From assembly GCF_016612865.1 (NCBI RefSeq), contig NZ_JAENZZ010000002.1:1978556-2042555 (forward strand): DNA of 64,000 nt, read 5' to 3'. Shown in pieces: positions 55,401 through 64,000 of the stretch. Each line of letters starts with the position of its first letter. The first letter of the stretch is position 1. A program made the translations under genes and the position numbers. A model generated the notes under the pieces. That model searched no databases. It saw only the letters and a list, made by a program, of their open reading frames with translations, and had not been told where the DNA came from. This DNA comes from Blastococcus sp. TML/M2B. Lineage in GTDB: Bacteria > Actinomycetota > Actinomycetes > Mycobacteriales > Geodermatophilaceae.

Positions 55401-57364
55401 CCCCGAGGCCGTCGTCCTCGGCGTCGCCGCGCCAGACGGCGTCCAGGGCGTCGGTGAACCGCTCGGGAAGCGAGCGCAGCAGCGGCAGCTCCCCGTCGCG
55501 CTCCCCGCCGGGACGGCGACCCCGAAGTCGTAGATCCAGGACAGCCGGCTGCCGATCCGGTCGATCTCGTAGGGCCGCTCGTCGACGACGGAGACGCCCA
55601 TGTGCTGGAGCAGCGGCAGCACGTCGGAGAGCAGCAGCCGCTCCCCCGCGCGGTAGATCGTCAGCCGGCGCTCCCCCGGGGCGGCGCCGGCCGGCACCCA
55701 GAGTCGCAGCGACAGCTCCCCCGCGGCCAGCCCGTCGAGCACCTCGAGGTCGGCGACGGCGCGGTCGGCCGGGAAGTCCTCCTGGTAGGCGGCGGGGAAG
55801 GCGTCCGCCACCCGCGCGAACAGCCGCTCCCCCTCGGCGCCGTGGCGGGCGGTGACCGGTCCGGCCGACCGGCAGCCGGACGACGAAGTGCAGCCGGGCC
55901 AGCACCGACTCGGTGGACCGCGCGGTGAACTCGACGCTGGTGCCCCCCAGCCGCTCCAGCAGCAGCTGCTGCATCGCCAGCCGGACCTCGGTCGTGTACC
56001 GGTCGCGGGGCAGGTAGACGACCGCCGACCAGAAGCGGCCGGCGGCGTCCTGCCGCAGGAACAGCCGGGTCTGCCGGCGTTCCTGGAGGTGGAGGACGGC
56101 GTCGGCGACCGGCAGCAGCTCGTCGGCGCCCAGCTGGAGCAGCTCGTCGCGCGGGTAGGTCTCCAGGACCTCCAGCAGCTCCTTGCCGGTGTGGCTGTCC
56201 GCGGGCACCCCGGCGCGGGCGATCACCTCGGCGACGCGGCGGCGCAGGAGCGGGACGTCGAGCACGCCGGCGGAGTACGCGGTGGAGGTGAACAGCCCGA
56301 CGAAGGGGTGCTGCCGGCTGCCGCCGGCGCGGTCACCGCCGCTGTCCCCGGCGGGCAGGGTGACCGCGATCAGGTCCAGCCAGGTGCGGCGGTGCACCGT
56401 CGAGCGCGCGTCGGCCTTGGTCACCGTCAGCAGGTGCCGGCCGGGCACCGAGGCGGCCTCCGGGGTGGTGCCGGTGCGGCCGGGGGCGGGGTCGCTGCGC
56501 AGCACGCCCAGCCCGCTGCCGGCCACGGGCCGGGCCGGGCGGCGCTCCTCCCCCGCCGGGCCCAGGTCGACGTCCCGGGCGCCGAGCAGGACGACGTTGC
56601 CCTCGGCCGCCCAGCGCAACAGCGCAGCCGCCTCGGCCGGGTCGTCGGCGGGATCGGGAGCGTCCGCGGGGTCGGCCGCCGCCGGGACGGCCGGGAGACC
56701 GTCGAGGGCGCTCGCGAGCTCCAGCAGCCGGGCGCGCAGCCGCGGGCCGTCCTCGAACACCGCGCGCACGTCGTCGAGCACCGTGCGCAGGCCGGCCACG
56801 AGGTCGCCCTCCGCCTCGTCGTCCAGCGGCCCGTCGAGCACCACCGCCATCCACGACTCGGCGACGGCGTCGGCGCCGCAGCCCTCCGGGGTGGCGCTGT
56901 CGCAGAAGGCCAGCAGCCGGCCGCGGACGTCGCGGCGCACCACGAGCACCGGGTGGACGACGTGCGCGATCTCCACGCCCTGCCGGACCACCTCGGCGGT
57001 GACCGAGTCGACCAGGAACGGCATGTCGTCGGTGACCAGCCGGAGGACGGCGACGCCCTCGGACGAGCGGACGACGTCGACCAGCACGCCACCGGACGGG
57101 CGGGTCCGCGCCGCCGTCACGTGCCCCAGGGCCAGCGCGGCCAGCTCGCGGGGTGCCCGGCCGAGGACCTCGGCCGAGGGCTCGCTCCAGTAGTAGCGGC
57201 GCAGCAGCGCCGGGACGTCGTCGGCGGTGCAGCCCGCGGGGACTCGGCGGCCGTGCCGAGCCCGCCCACCGCCGCCCGGGCGGCCTCCTCCAGCAGGCGC
57301 CGCTTCTGCTCGCGGGCCGCCTCCAGGGCGGCCAGCTCGGTCAGGGAGCCGGGGTGCTCGCCAT
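52487..57364 (-). CDS. gdhB: NAD-specific glutamate dehydrogenase, about 1,600 residues (several frame switches)
   Basis: The segments read together give one large protein of the Bac_GDH type (about 1,625 residues, a usual length). The start is near 57364 (MASTP). The N-terminal regulatory part has VAVLRLVTDDMPFLVDSVTAEVVRQG. The catalytic core has [88 protein letters not shown] and NTDAIDNSAGVDTSDHEVNIK. The C-terminus ends at 52487. Frame changes occur near 57350, 57240, 55855, 55510, 54860 and 52935. The enzyme deaminates glutamate to 2-oxoglutarate. The changes are best read as sequence errors. Confidence 0.88.
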
Positions 57365-57402
57365 GGTCCGGACGCTACTGCGCCGGAACGGGGTCAGCAG
57401 GT

Positions 57403-57456
57403 CAGCGGCCGGGGCTCAGCGGCCGGGGCTCAGCGGTCGAGGCTCAGCGGTCGAGG
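57403..57456. repeat. 14-base tandem repeat, about four copies
   Basis: The unit CAGCGG(C/T)C(G/A)(G/A)GGCT, or its shortened last copy, repeats from 57403 to 57456. It overlaps the last codon and stop of the minus-strand holin-like gene and fills the gap to the glutamate dehydrogenase start. Confidence 0.6.
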
Positions 57457-57815
57457 ACCTGGTCGGCCGCCCAGCCGGCGACGGCCAGGATCAGGCCGCC
57501 GATGATCGCCGTCCCGAAGCCGTCGATGCTGAGCCGGTCGGTGATCGCCGCCGTGAGCCCGAGCAGCGCCGCGTTGATGACCAGCAGGAACAGGCCCAGG
57601 GTCAGCAGCACGAACGGCAGCGAGAGCAGCCGCAGCACCGGCCCGACGATCGCGTTGACGACGCCGAAGATCAGCCCGATCCACAGGTAGGTGCCGTACT
57701 CGCCGAGCGGGCCGTCCGGGTTCGGGTCGACGTGGAGGCCGGGGAGCACCTCGAAGTAGGTCAGCCCGTAGAAGACCGCGCCGAGGATGACCACCTTGAG
57801 GAAGAACTTGATCAC
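57444..57815 (-). CDS. Phage holin family (YvlD-like) membrane protein
   Basis: 123 residues from ATG at 57815 with four hydrophobic helices: IKFFLKVVILGAVFYGLTYF, YLWIGLIFGVVNAIVGPVL, LPFVLLTLGLFLLVINAALLGLTAAI and TAIIGGLILAVAGWAADQV. The GLIFGVVNAIVGPVLRLLSLPFVLLTLGLF core is the signature of the family, which is chromosomal despite its name. TCTAG-N8-CTAGA site C lies 60 bases upstream of its start. Confidence 0.88.
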   Translation of the reverse strand: MIKFFLKVVILGAVFYGLTYFEVLPGLHVDPNPDGPLGEYGTYLWIGLIFGVVNAIVGPVLRLLSLPFVLLTLGLFLLVINAALLGLTAAITDRLSIDGFGTAIIGGLILAVAGWAADQVLDR

Positions 57816-57874
57816 GACGGCGACGCTAGCGCTCGCCGGCGTCCAGTACGGGGATCTGCGCCCGTCTCGGGCTC

Positions 57875-57892
57875 TCTAGAGTCGTGTCTAGA
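57875..57892. promoter_or_regulatory. TCTAG-N8-CTAGA site C (upstream of the holin-like gene)
   Basis: TCTAG (57875-57879) and CTAGA (57888-57892) separated by AGTCGTGT. The geometry equals that of sites A and B. It lies in the divergent gap between the holin-like protein (start 57815) and the ATPase (start 58000). Confidence 0.5.
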
Positions 57893-57960
57893 CGGCCGCA
57901 GACGGACCTCGACGGCTCCCGGTCGGCGTCCGCGACACGCGCTAGGTCGTTCTACCGATG

Positions 57961-57978
57961 TCTAGGGCGATCGCTAGA
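57961..57978. promoter_or_regulatory. TCTAG-N8-CTAGA site B (upstream of the ATPase gene)
   Basis: TCTAG (57961-57965) and CTAGA (57974-57978) separated by GGCGATCG, with flanks TTCTACCGAT and CTAGACGAC as in site A. It ends 21 bases before the ATPase start, overlapping the probable promoter. Confidence 0.55.
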
Positions 57979-57999
57979 CGACGGCATACCGTGCTCGAC

Positions 58000-59084
58000 A
58001 TGGATCCCGTGCGGAACCCCTACGCCCCCGGCGCCGGGCAGCGCCCCGGAGCTGGCCGGCCGCGACACCGAGCTCTCCGCCTTCGACGTGGTGCTCGAGC
58101 GGATTGCGCACGGCCGCCCCGAGCGCTCGCTGGTGCTCACCGGGCTGCGCGGCGTCGGCAAGACCGTGCTGCTCAACCAGCTGCGGTCGGCGGCGATCTC
58201 GCGCGGCTGGGGCACCGGCAAGATCGAGGCCCGGCCGGAACAGTCGCTGCTGGTCAAGGCGTTCGCGCAACGGGTCACGCCGGCCGACGCCAAAGTCCGC
58301 GACCGCTGGCAGCCCGGCATCGACGTTCCCGCCGCGACCGGGCGGGCCGACTCCGGCGACATGGAGATCGACCTGGTCGAGCTGCTCAGCGACGCGGCCG
58401 GCGTCGCCGCCGACATCGGCAGCGGGATCGCGCTGTTCATCGACGAGATGCAGGACGTGCAGCCCGACGACGTCTCCGCCATCTGCGCCGCCTGCCACGA
58501 GCTCTCCCAGCAGGGGGCGCCGCTGATCGTCGTCGGCGCGGGCCTCCCCCACCTGCCGGCCGTGCTGAGCGCCTCGAAGAGCTACTCCGAGCGGCTGTTC
58601 CGGTACCTGCGCATCGACCGGCTTGAGCGGGACGCTGCCGACCGCGCCCTGATCGCCCCCGCCGAGCGCGAGGGCGTCGAGTTCGCCGGGCGCGCTGGAC
58701 GCCCTCTACGAGGCCGCCGACGGCTACCCCTACTTCGTCCAGGCATACGGCAAGGTCACCTGGGACGTCGCGGCCGCCTCCCCCATCACCACCGACGACG
58801 TCGCCATGGCCGCGCCGGTCGCCGAGGCGGAGCTCGCGGTGGGCTTCTTCGGCTCCCGCTACGACCGGGCCACCCCCGCCGAGCGCGAGTACATGCACGC
58901 CATGGCCGAGCTCGGCGGCCCGGGGGCCCCGGTGGCGACGTCCGAGGTCGCGGTCTCCCTCGGCCGCAAACCCGCGTCCCTCTCCCCCGCGCGCGACTCG
59001 CTGATCAAGAAGGGCCTCGTGTGCTCCGCCGAGCGCGGCCAGATCGCGTTCACCGTGCCTTCGGCCGCGCTACCGCCGTACTGA
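58000..59084 (+). CDS. ATP-binding protein with C-terminal winged helix (two frame switches)
   Basis: About 361 residues from ATG at 58000 (MDPVRNPYAPGAGQ). After a switch near 58040 come AGRDTELSAFDVVLERI, Walker A VLTGLRGVGKTVLLNQLR and Walker B GIALFIDEMQDVQPDD, then IVVGAGLPHLPAVLSASKSYSERLF. A switch near 58690 leads to ALYEAADGYPYFVQAYGKVTWD and a C-terminal winged helix (TSEVAVSLGRKPASLSPARDSLIKKGLVCS). It resembles the archaeal-type/AAA_16 ATPases of mobile or defence context. The length is two bases over a multiple of three, fitting two inserted bases. Confidence 0.82.
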
Positions 59085-59106
59085 CGAAGCCCCCGACCGA
59101 AATGTA

Positions 59107-59128
59107 GGGCAGAGTCGGCCTTCTGCCT
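59107..59128. repeat. Palindromic repeat, diverged copy 3
   Basis: GGCAGA at 59108-59113 and TCTGCC at 59122-59127 form inverted arms around GTCGGCCT. The arms match those of the repeats at 8671 and 29035, while the centre has diverged. It is 22 bases after the stop of the ATPase gene, a position like that after modC. Confidence 0.45.
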
Positions 59129-59165
59129 CATTATGGCGCTGCGATGACCGGGAGCGACGACGTGG

Positions 59166-59700
59166 TCAGAACGGTGGCGGGTCGTCGGCGGGAGTTGGGT
59201 GGTGAGGGTGGTGGTTCGGTGGGCGCAGGGCCCGGGTCAGTGGGCGGCGGGTGATGCCCGAGGGCTGGTCATGTTTAAGCGTGCCGTCGGGGTCCATGCC
59301 GGAACGCCAGCCGCGGGCGAAGGTCTTCAGCCGGTGGTGGGAGCGGCAGGCGCAGCACAGGTTCGCGACGTCGCCCCGACCTTCGGCGTGCGCGACACGT
59401 GGTCCAGGTCGGCCCAGCCGACCCGCTGCCCGCAGTTCGGCATCCGGCAGCGCCGGTCCAGGTGGCGACGAACCGCCGCCCCGCCCGCGGCTCAGCCGGC
59501 GGTGTCCTCCGGCACCCCAGCACGGCGCAGCCATAGCCATCGTGCATCGTCGTGAGTCGGCGTCGGCGTCGGCATCGGTTCTCTGGGCGGCCGCTAAGCG
59601 CTGGCCTGCCCGGGCAGGTCCCAGCGGTCACCGCGGCCGCTAACCAGCCTTCACGCTGATCAGTGAGCCGCGAACGCGGCCAGCGACCCTTCCCAGCCCC
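59166..59700 (-). pseudogene. Fragment of a DUF222/HNH endonuclease gene
   Basis: The minus strand spells, in two frames, RRCRMPNCGQRVGWADLDHV and then NLCCACRSHHRLKTFARGW, RSGMDPDGTLKHDQP, ending at 59166. This is the HNH C-terminus of a DUF222 protein (CxxxxC, LDH, HHRLKT). Upstream toward 60.6 kb the DUF222 half is expected but cannot be followed because the frame changes repeatedly. It may be a decayed copy or a normal gene in error-rich sequence. Confidence 0.6.
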
Positions 59701-60779
59701 CCGGCCGGCGTGGTCAACCCAGCCTCCGCGGGCCAATGGCGCCTTCTCGCGCAGCGCTGCGGCGATTGCGGGCCGCGACCTCACCGCCCGCAGCGGTGTC
59801 CATCAGACCGTCAAAGCGGCGGTCACGGATCGCTTCGCCGACACCACGGCTTGTGATCGGCCGGACGCAGGATCAGCATCGCCATCACCGCCAGCAGGAT
59901 CGATGTTGCGTGATGGAGTGACTGGCCATCGCCGCCAACTGGTCGATCACCGCGTAGCGCGAGCCGCCGCCTCCTCGACGGTGTTTCTCTGGTCGCGTGG
60001 CCATGCCATTCCGGTGGGCGCCGCTTACATCGGCAGCCACCTGCCTCGCCATCGCTCATCTACCTGCCGCCGTCCAGCTCGCCGGCAGCTCCTTCTGCTC
60101 TACCCGCAGCCGCGCCAGCGGCGCTCCACCGCCCCCGGCTTGTAGCGCGGCCTCACCGCCTGCGCCAGCACCGCGGCGATGCGTGGCAAGCCTGGCGCCA
60201 TATCGGCCAGCACCGGCCCGCCATCGTCGATCTCCCCGCCTGCCTGCTGCCTGAAGGTGGCCGGCCAGGTTGTCCCGCCAGGTGAACGCCCGCCGCGCCG
60301 AACTCATACCGCCTGGGTTCGGCGCGTGCGCCGCCTCCTCGGCGAGAACTCATCCGCCGGCGGACTCCCGGATCGGTCTTCCTGCTCACCGCCGCCCACG
60401 CGTCCCCGGTGCCGGGTCGTCGATATCGGTTGCCGACTCCGCCAACCGCAGGATCAACGAAAACTACGCGGTGATCTGCCGCGCCCGGTCCCCGCTCGAT
60501 CCGGCCCGGCTCCCCGGCCACCTGCGTCGTCAGCCGCTCGCTGCGGCTTCAGGTTGCGCCTCGGCCGAGCCTTCACCAGTCATTGACATCCCCTCCACCA
60601 CGGAGGTCCCGCCATCTGCACACGAAGCTACGGGCCGAGGGTCGGCGAGGTTCCTGCCTGCCGGTCGGCGGGCGCCCCGAGTTGGTCCGGCCACCGCCCG
60701 CGGAGGCGCGGCTCGTGCTGCCGCGATGCGTGTCGATGACGTGGCCGGAGAGAGAAGCGAAGACTGAGGCTGGGCGGTG

Positions 60780-61420
60780 CTCGGTCACTCGGCGCGCTGA
60801 TCGCCTAGTTCGTGCGGAGCCACGCCGAAGGTGTCCTCGTGATGGCCATCGTCTCCTGTGCGTTGGTCGTCTGGAGGAGGCTGGCGCGGCCACCGAAGAA
60901 GCTCACCGCCGCCATCGGCTTCTGACGGCGGTCGTCCTACGCAACCTCTCTGCCGACTTGCGGGTGCCGCGCGCCGCTACAGCGGTCGGGGCCCAGCAGC
61001 CGTCAGGTCCGAGCGGTCCGGCAGCTGAGCGGCGATCGCCATCGGCGCGCTGCTCGACAGCATCCGATCGTTGGGTCTGAAGTTCGTCGGTGGCGGGTCG
61101 GTGAGCCTGTCGATGCTGGCCGCCGTCTTCATCTCCAACATGCTGGGGCTATCGCTGCCGGGCATGAAGAACAGCGGGCGCTCCGCGCCGCTGTCTTGGC
61201 GTGTGGGCGCATCGCGCTGGATGGTGGCGATGATCAGCGCGCTGGCAGCGCGCTGCCAGCTACGTATATCAGGGCTGCTGAGCCGTCGCCGTCCTGTCCG
61301 CTCGTCAGCGATCGGCCAACGCCTCACCGTTCAGCAGAGCGGTAGTCTGGCGTTCGAGGACACCCGCCTGATTGGGCGCCAGTCACCACGGTCGGCTCCT
61401 CACGGCCTTCGCGATCGAAA
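60780..61420 (+). pseudogene. Remnant of a ZIP-family metal transporter
   Basis: In shifting frames the plus strand reads PPKKLTAAIGF, AIGALLDSI, LGLKFVGGGSVSLSMLAAVF followed by ISNMLG (compare ISNLPE of ZIP proteins), GMKNSGRS, VAMISALA, EAFEDT and TVGFLTAFAIEM. This order matches the actinobacterial ZIP zinc transporter pattern of two histidine-free helices and a GAILAMLADTMIPEAFE-type end. At least six frame changes are needed, so only a fragmentary gene is supported. Confidence 0.5.
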
Positions 61421-63130
61421 TGGCCGCCACCGCTCCGCCTCGCCGCGCCCAAGGCGTAGCGCCACCAGGGCGCGCCGGACCGGCCTCCGCCGCTGGTCGC
61501 TCGACCAGCAGGTGCCCCGGACGGACGTGACGTCGTCATCGTTAGCAGGCGACGTCGCCAGGGTGGTCGCGCTCGTCCAGCAGCGTTGCGCAGCAGCGGC
61601 CGCCGAGCGGGCGGCGGTCCTGGCACGCGTCTCGCCCTCGTCCAGCAGCATACGCCGCCATCAGCCATCGTGTTTCTTAACTTGGCGATGCTGCCGTCGG
61701 GCAGCGGGCAGGTCGCGTCGGTGCGCGGACCCAGCCAGCCAGTGTAATGCGGCATTCTGGCGCCGAGGAGGTCAACTTCATTCGTCGTCGAGCAGCAGGA
61801 GTGGATCGGGTGCGGCGGTCGCCGCGGCGGGCGAGGCGTACCCATCGCGTCGTCAGGCACATCAGCTCGATCGAAGGGCGACCAACGCCGTCGCCATCGC
61901 CGACGTCAGCCGACCATCGTGTTCAGCGTGGCCACGCCAGCAGCCGGCCTGGCGGGGGCGTCCCGGCGGTCGTAGCCGATGCCGCGCACCAGGGTCTTGA
62001 CTGGCTACGTGCAGCCGCGGCGATCGTCGTCGTCGCCCCGCCGGCGCTTCGCCGATGACCAGCACCGTGTCGCCGTCGGGCTGCAGGAACGCGTCGTACC
62101 AGTCGCCGCCGATCGCGATGCCCTGCGTCGCCGGCCGGTAGCGCACGGAGAGCTCGAGGGCGTCGGGCTGCACAGGCGGTCGATCGGCTACAGCCGTTCG
62201 GCCTACCTACCTGCTGCTGGGCGGCGGCGGGCCGGGCGTTGTCAACGCGCGAGCGCCGCGCGGCGGCAGGCGATGCCGTCCGCAGCTCGGCGGGGTGTGC
62301 GCGCCGCGGTCGCGGCCGTTGACCAGCGTGATGCCACCGATCACCTCACCCGCGCGCCACGAGGGGGAACGCCGCAGCCGCGGCCGGGGCGAGCAGCTCC
62401 AGCGCGGTCGCGCCTCCTCGAGCAGGACCATCGCGTGCACCGAACTCGGGGGTGAGCTCGGGCAGCACGATCAGCTTCAGGTCGCGCAGCAAGGCCTGCA
62501 CGACCATCGCGCCTGCCCGTTGCCGATCACTGAGTCCTGTAGCGATCTCATCGCCAGCGCCAGCTCGGTCCTTCGATGCGCGCGGCGGCGATCCCCGGCG
62601 CCGTCCGTCGAGGTCAGGAACCGACCGACCGCAGTCGGCCAGCTGCCCGGGACGATGAGCTCGGCAAGCGCCTGGACGGCCTCGTCGGTATGTCGATCAG
62701 CCAGGTCTCAACCAGGTGTCGCGCTGTGGTCTTCGGCCGGCCCGCTCGCCTCGCGCAGCGGGGCGCGCCGACCGCGGCCGCCTCGCTCGCGAATAGGCCC
62801 TGCGGCGCTCGCTCTCGGCGTGCGGCGCTGCTCGACGTCGTCGTAGGTGACGATGTTGGCCCCGGCCGAAGGGCGTGGCGCGGTTACGCTGCCCAGCGGG
62901 CCGAACCACGCCTCGGTGCGCGGTGCCCCCGGTCGCCCGCACCTCCCGGTAGGCGCCTGGAACGGCCTTCCCACGGCCTCGGGGAACTCGGCCGATCGCC
63001 GGCGACAGCCCTGTTCGTCGGTCGAGCGCCGGGCCGCCAGGCCGGTTCGTCTCGGAACCGCCACTCCTCGTCCAGGACTGAAGACATCGGCCGCGCCGCG
63101 GCAGCTATGGCGCAGCAGATCGCCAGCCAT
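61405..63130 (-). pseudogene. Remnant of a PAS-GAF-SpoIIE phosphatase (third copy)
   Basis: The minus strand carries, with many frame changes, a PAS part (VLDEEWRFR, FPEAVGRPFQ, GAPRTEAWFGPL, TYDDVEQRR), a GAF part (EVIGGITLVNGRDR, DNARP) and a SpoIIE part: ELSVRYRPATQGIAIGGDWY, DAFLQPDGDTVLVIGE and, near the end, LPDGS and ALVALRLG. The order matches the two full phosphatases in this window. It could be an intact gene obscured by errors or a decayed one. Confidence 0.6.
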
Positions 63131-63479
63131 CAAGACCGATTCGTCCGGGATCTATCCTTTATGCCAGGAGTCGCCGCTTACTCACGAGCGACGGCCGGGG
63201 CCGCGATCCTCGGTGAGCGGGACCTGACCCCCGGACGGCCGCGACCGCCCTCGCCGCGGTTTCCGGCGCCTCGGGCGCCAGGCGTCCGGCACAGGGCGAT
63301 CAAGGAGGCATGGCGATAAACTGGCCTGGCCGTTACAGCCACAACTGGACGTGGCGTGGTGGCGCTCTGGCGCGCCTGCGCTCAGCGAGCGCCCCGCTGA
63401 GCTGCGGTCTCCGCCGCCTCGGCGCCGGGTTTACGCACGACGACGACGGTTTGCTCCGGCAGCGGCAGCTGATACCGGC

Positions 63480-63760
63480 TTCGACGAGCTGGCCTCGACG
63501 CTGCGGCTTCGGCGAAGGCCGTCTCTTGTGATCACCGTCCCGGCGGCGGTTGCTGGACGTGAGCGACCGGGCGCCCAGATCGTCCAGCGCCGACGGTGGA
63601 CCGCGACCCATGCAGGGCGGCATGGGGCTGCAGCTGGTGGCGCTGACTGGCGGTCGCGCCTGGCTGGTACGTCGACCGGCCAAGCACGTGGTGCCTTCGC
63701 CCGGTCGCTGACGGTCATTGCCTGGGGAGGACATGCGCCCGGGGCGGCGGGGCGAGTTCC
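63480..63760 (+). pseudogene. Fragment of an RsbW-like ATPase/anti-sigma kinase
   Basis: The plus strand reads GFDELAS, LLDVSDRAPRSSSADGGPRP and MQGGMGLQLVALTGGRAWLV. The VSDRxP and GGxGLxLVxAL motifs are the N and G2 boxes of HATPase domains of SpoIIAB/RsbW type, which pair with SpoIIE phosphatases. It follows the third phosphatase remnant. Frame is not continuous. Confidence 0.45.
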
Positions 63761-63779
63761 GGCGCCAGCCTGGGGCGTC

Positions 63780-64000
63780 CATCTGCGGCAGACCCAATGA
63801 CGAAGGCTCCTTGCCGTAGGTGGGGACCTCGATGGCCAGGTCCACCCGGTTGAAGGCGGCGAGCATGCCGGCCAGGTCGCCGGGCAGCTCATAAGCGGGG
63901 CGTAGGCTTGTGCAGCCCGGAGTGCGGCGCCCGCGCGTATTGAACAGCGCGGCGAGCACGTTGACGACCTCGTGCAGCGCTTGCTCGACCTGCATGCCGG
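63780..64000 (-). CDS. Partial unidentified protein at the window end (possibly CheX-like)
   Basis: The minus strand reads MQVEQALHEVVNVLAALFNTRG, ELPGDLAGMLAAFNRVDLAI and EVPTYGKEPSSLGL. The helix pattern ALHEVVNVLAALFN resembles the start of CheX/CheC-type domains (EALxELxNIVAG), but the match is weak and the sequence is probably erroneous in places. It is cut by the window edge, and the start codon is not reliable. Confidence 0.3.

Larger units (their letters stand above)
59300..64000. other. Error-rich or decayed terminal block
   Basis: Over these 4.7 kb no reading frame longer than about 310 codons is supported by family matches, although at least four known families can be read in short pieces. 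Frame changes come every 50-150 bases, and AT-containing words are more frequent than elsewhere. This differs sharply from the rest of the window. Nothing recognisable was found between about 59700 and 60770. Confidence 0.7.

Noticed and set aside
59300..64000. Novel small genes in the terminal block
   Set aside because: The short open frames there have noise-like composition and contradict the known families readable on the same stretch in other frames.

Overview
The window is very GC-rich, densely coded DNA that looks like the chromosome of a high-GC actinobacterium. The gene set points to a Geodermatophilaceae-like soil or stone dweller (Blastococcus, Geodermatophilus, Modestobacter): an NDMA-dependent alcohol dehydrogenase, an aerobic CO dehydrogenase-type operon, DUF3097 and DUF2786 proteins, a DUF222/HNH (13E12-type) endonuclease, a 1,600-residue NAD-glutamate dehydrogenase and several PAS-GAF-SpoIIE phosphatases. 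The taxonomic placement is inference from gene content. No rRNA, tRNA, CRISPR array, integrase or intact insertion sequence was recognised.

Layout. 0-8 kb: small membrane proteins, a GNAT enzyme, an FAD aromatic hydroxylase, the NDMA alcohol dehydrogenase and a fused MoxR/VWA ATPase. 8-14 kb: a MOSC protein, an M18 aminopeptidase, a PRC-barrel/DUF2382 stress protein, DUF3097 and a lipoprotein. 14-32 kb is a molybdenum region: moaA-moaD on the plus strand; then on the minus strand coxG, coxM, coxL (form II signature), coxS, an XdhC/CoxF maturation factor, coxE, coxD, moaE, a MobA/MocA-like nucleotidyltransferase, modCBA and a small HTH-TOBE regulator. It would import molybdate, build and tailor the cofactor, and load it into the hydroxylase. 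32-40 kb: DUF2786, the DUF222/HNH gene bracketed by two copies of a perfect palindrome, RecQ, a carbamoyltransferase and DUF4383. 40-47 kb: an ABC exporter with its TetR regulator, an ArsR-VOC pair, an LCP-family wall enzyme and an acyl-ACP desaturase. 47-59 kb: exonuclease III, YaaA, a PAS-GAF-SpoIIE phosphatase, a DEAD-box helicase, NAD-glutamate dehydrogenase, a holin-like membrane protein and an ATPase with a C-terminal winged helix.

Sequence quality shapes the reading. At least seventeen otherwise well conserved genes switch frame inside the coding region, and nearly all single switches are of the +1 (or -2) class. This fits inserted bases left in an unpolished assembly better than gene decay, so these genes are annotated across the switch. 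From about 59.3 kb to the end the sequence is far noisier. Fragments of an HNH nuclease, a ZIP metal transporter, a third PAS-GAF-SpoIIE phosphatase and an RsbW-like ATPase can still be read, in changing frames.

Non-coding structure includes strong bidirectional hairpins between convergent genes, an 18-bp motif TCTAG-N8-CTAGA found three times at gene starts in the 52-58 kb region, a palindromic repeat with GGCAGA/TCTGCC arms found three times, a LexA-like box at the DUF222/HNH start, and palindromes that fit TetR and ArsR operators in front of those regulators' operons.
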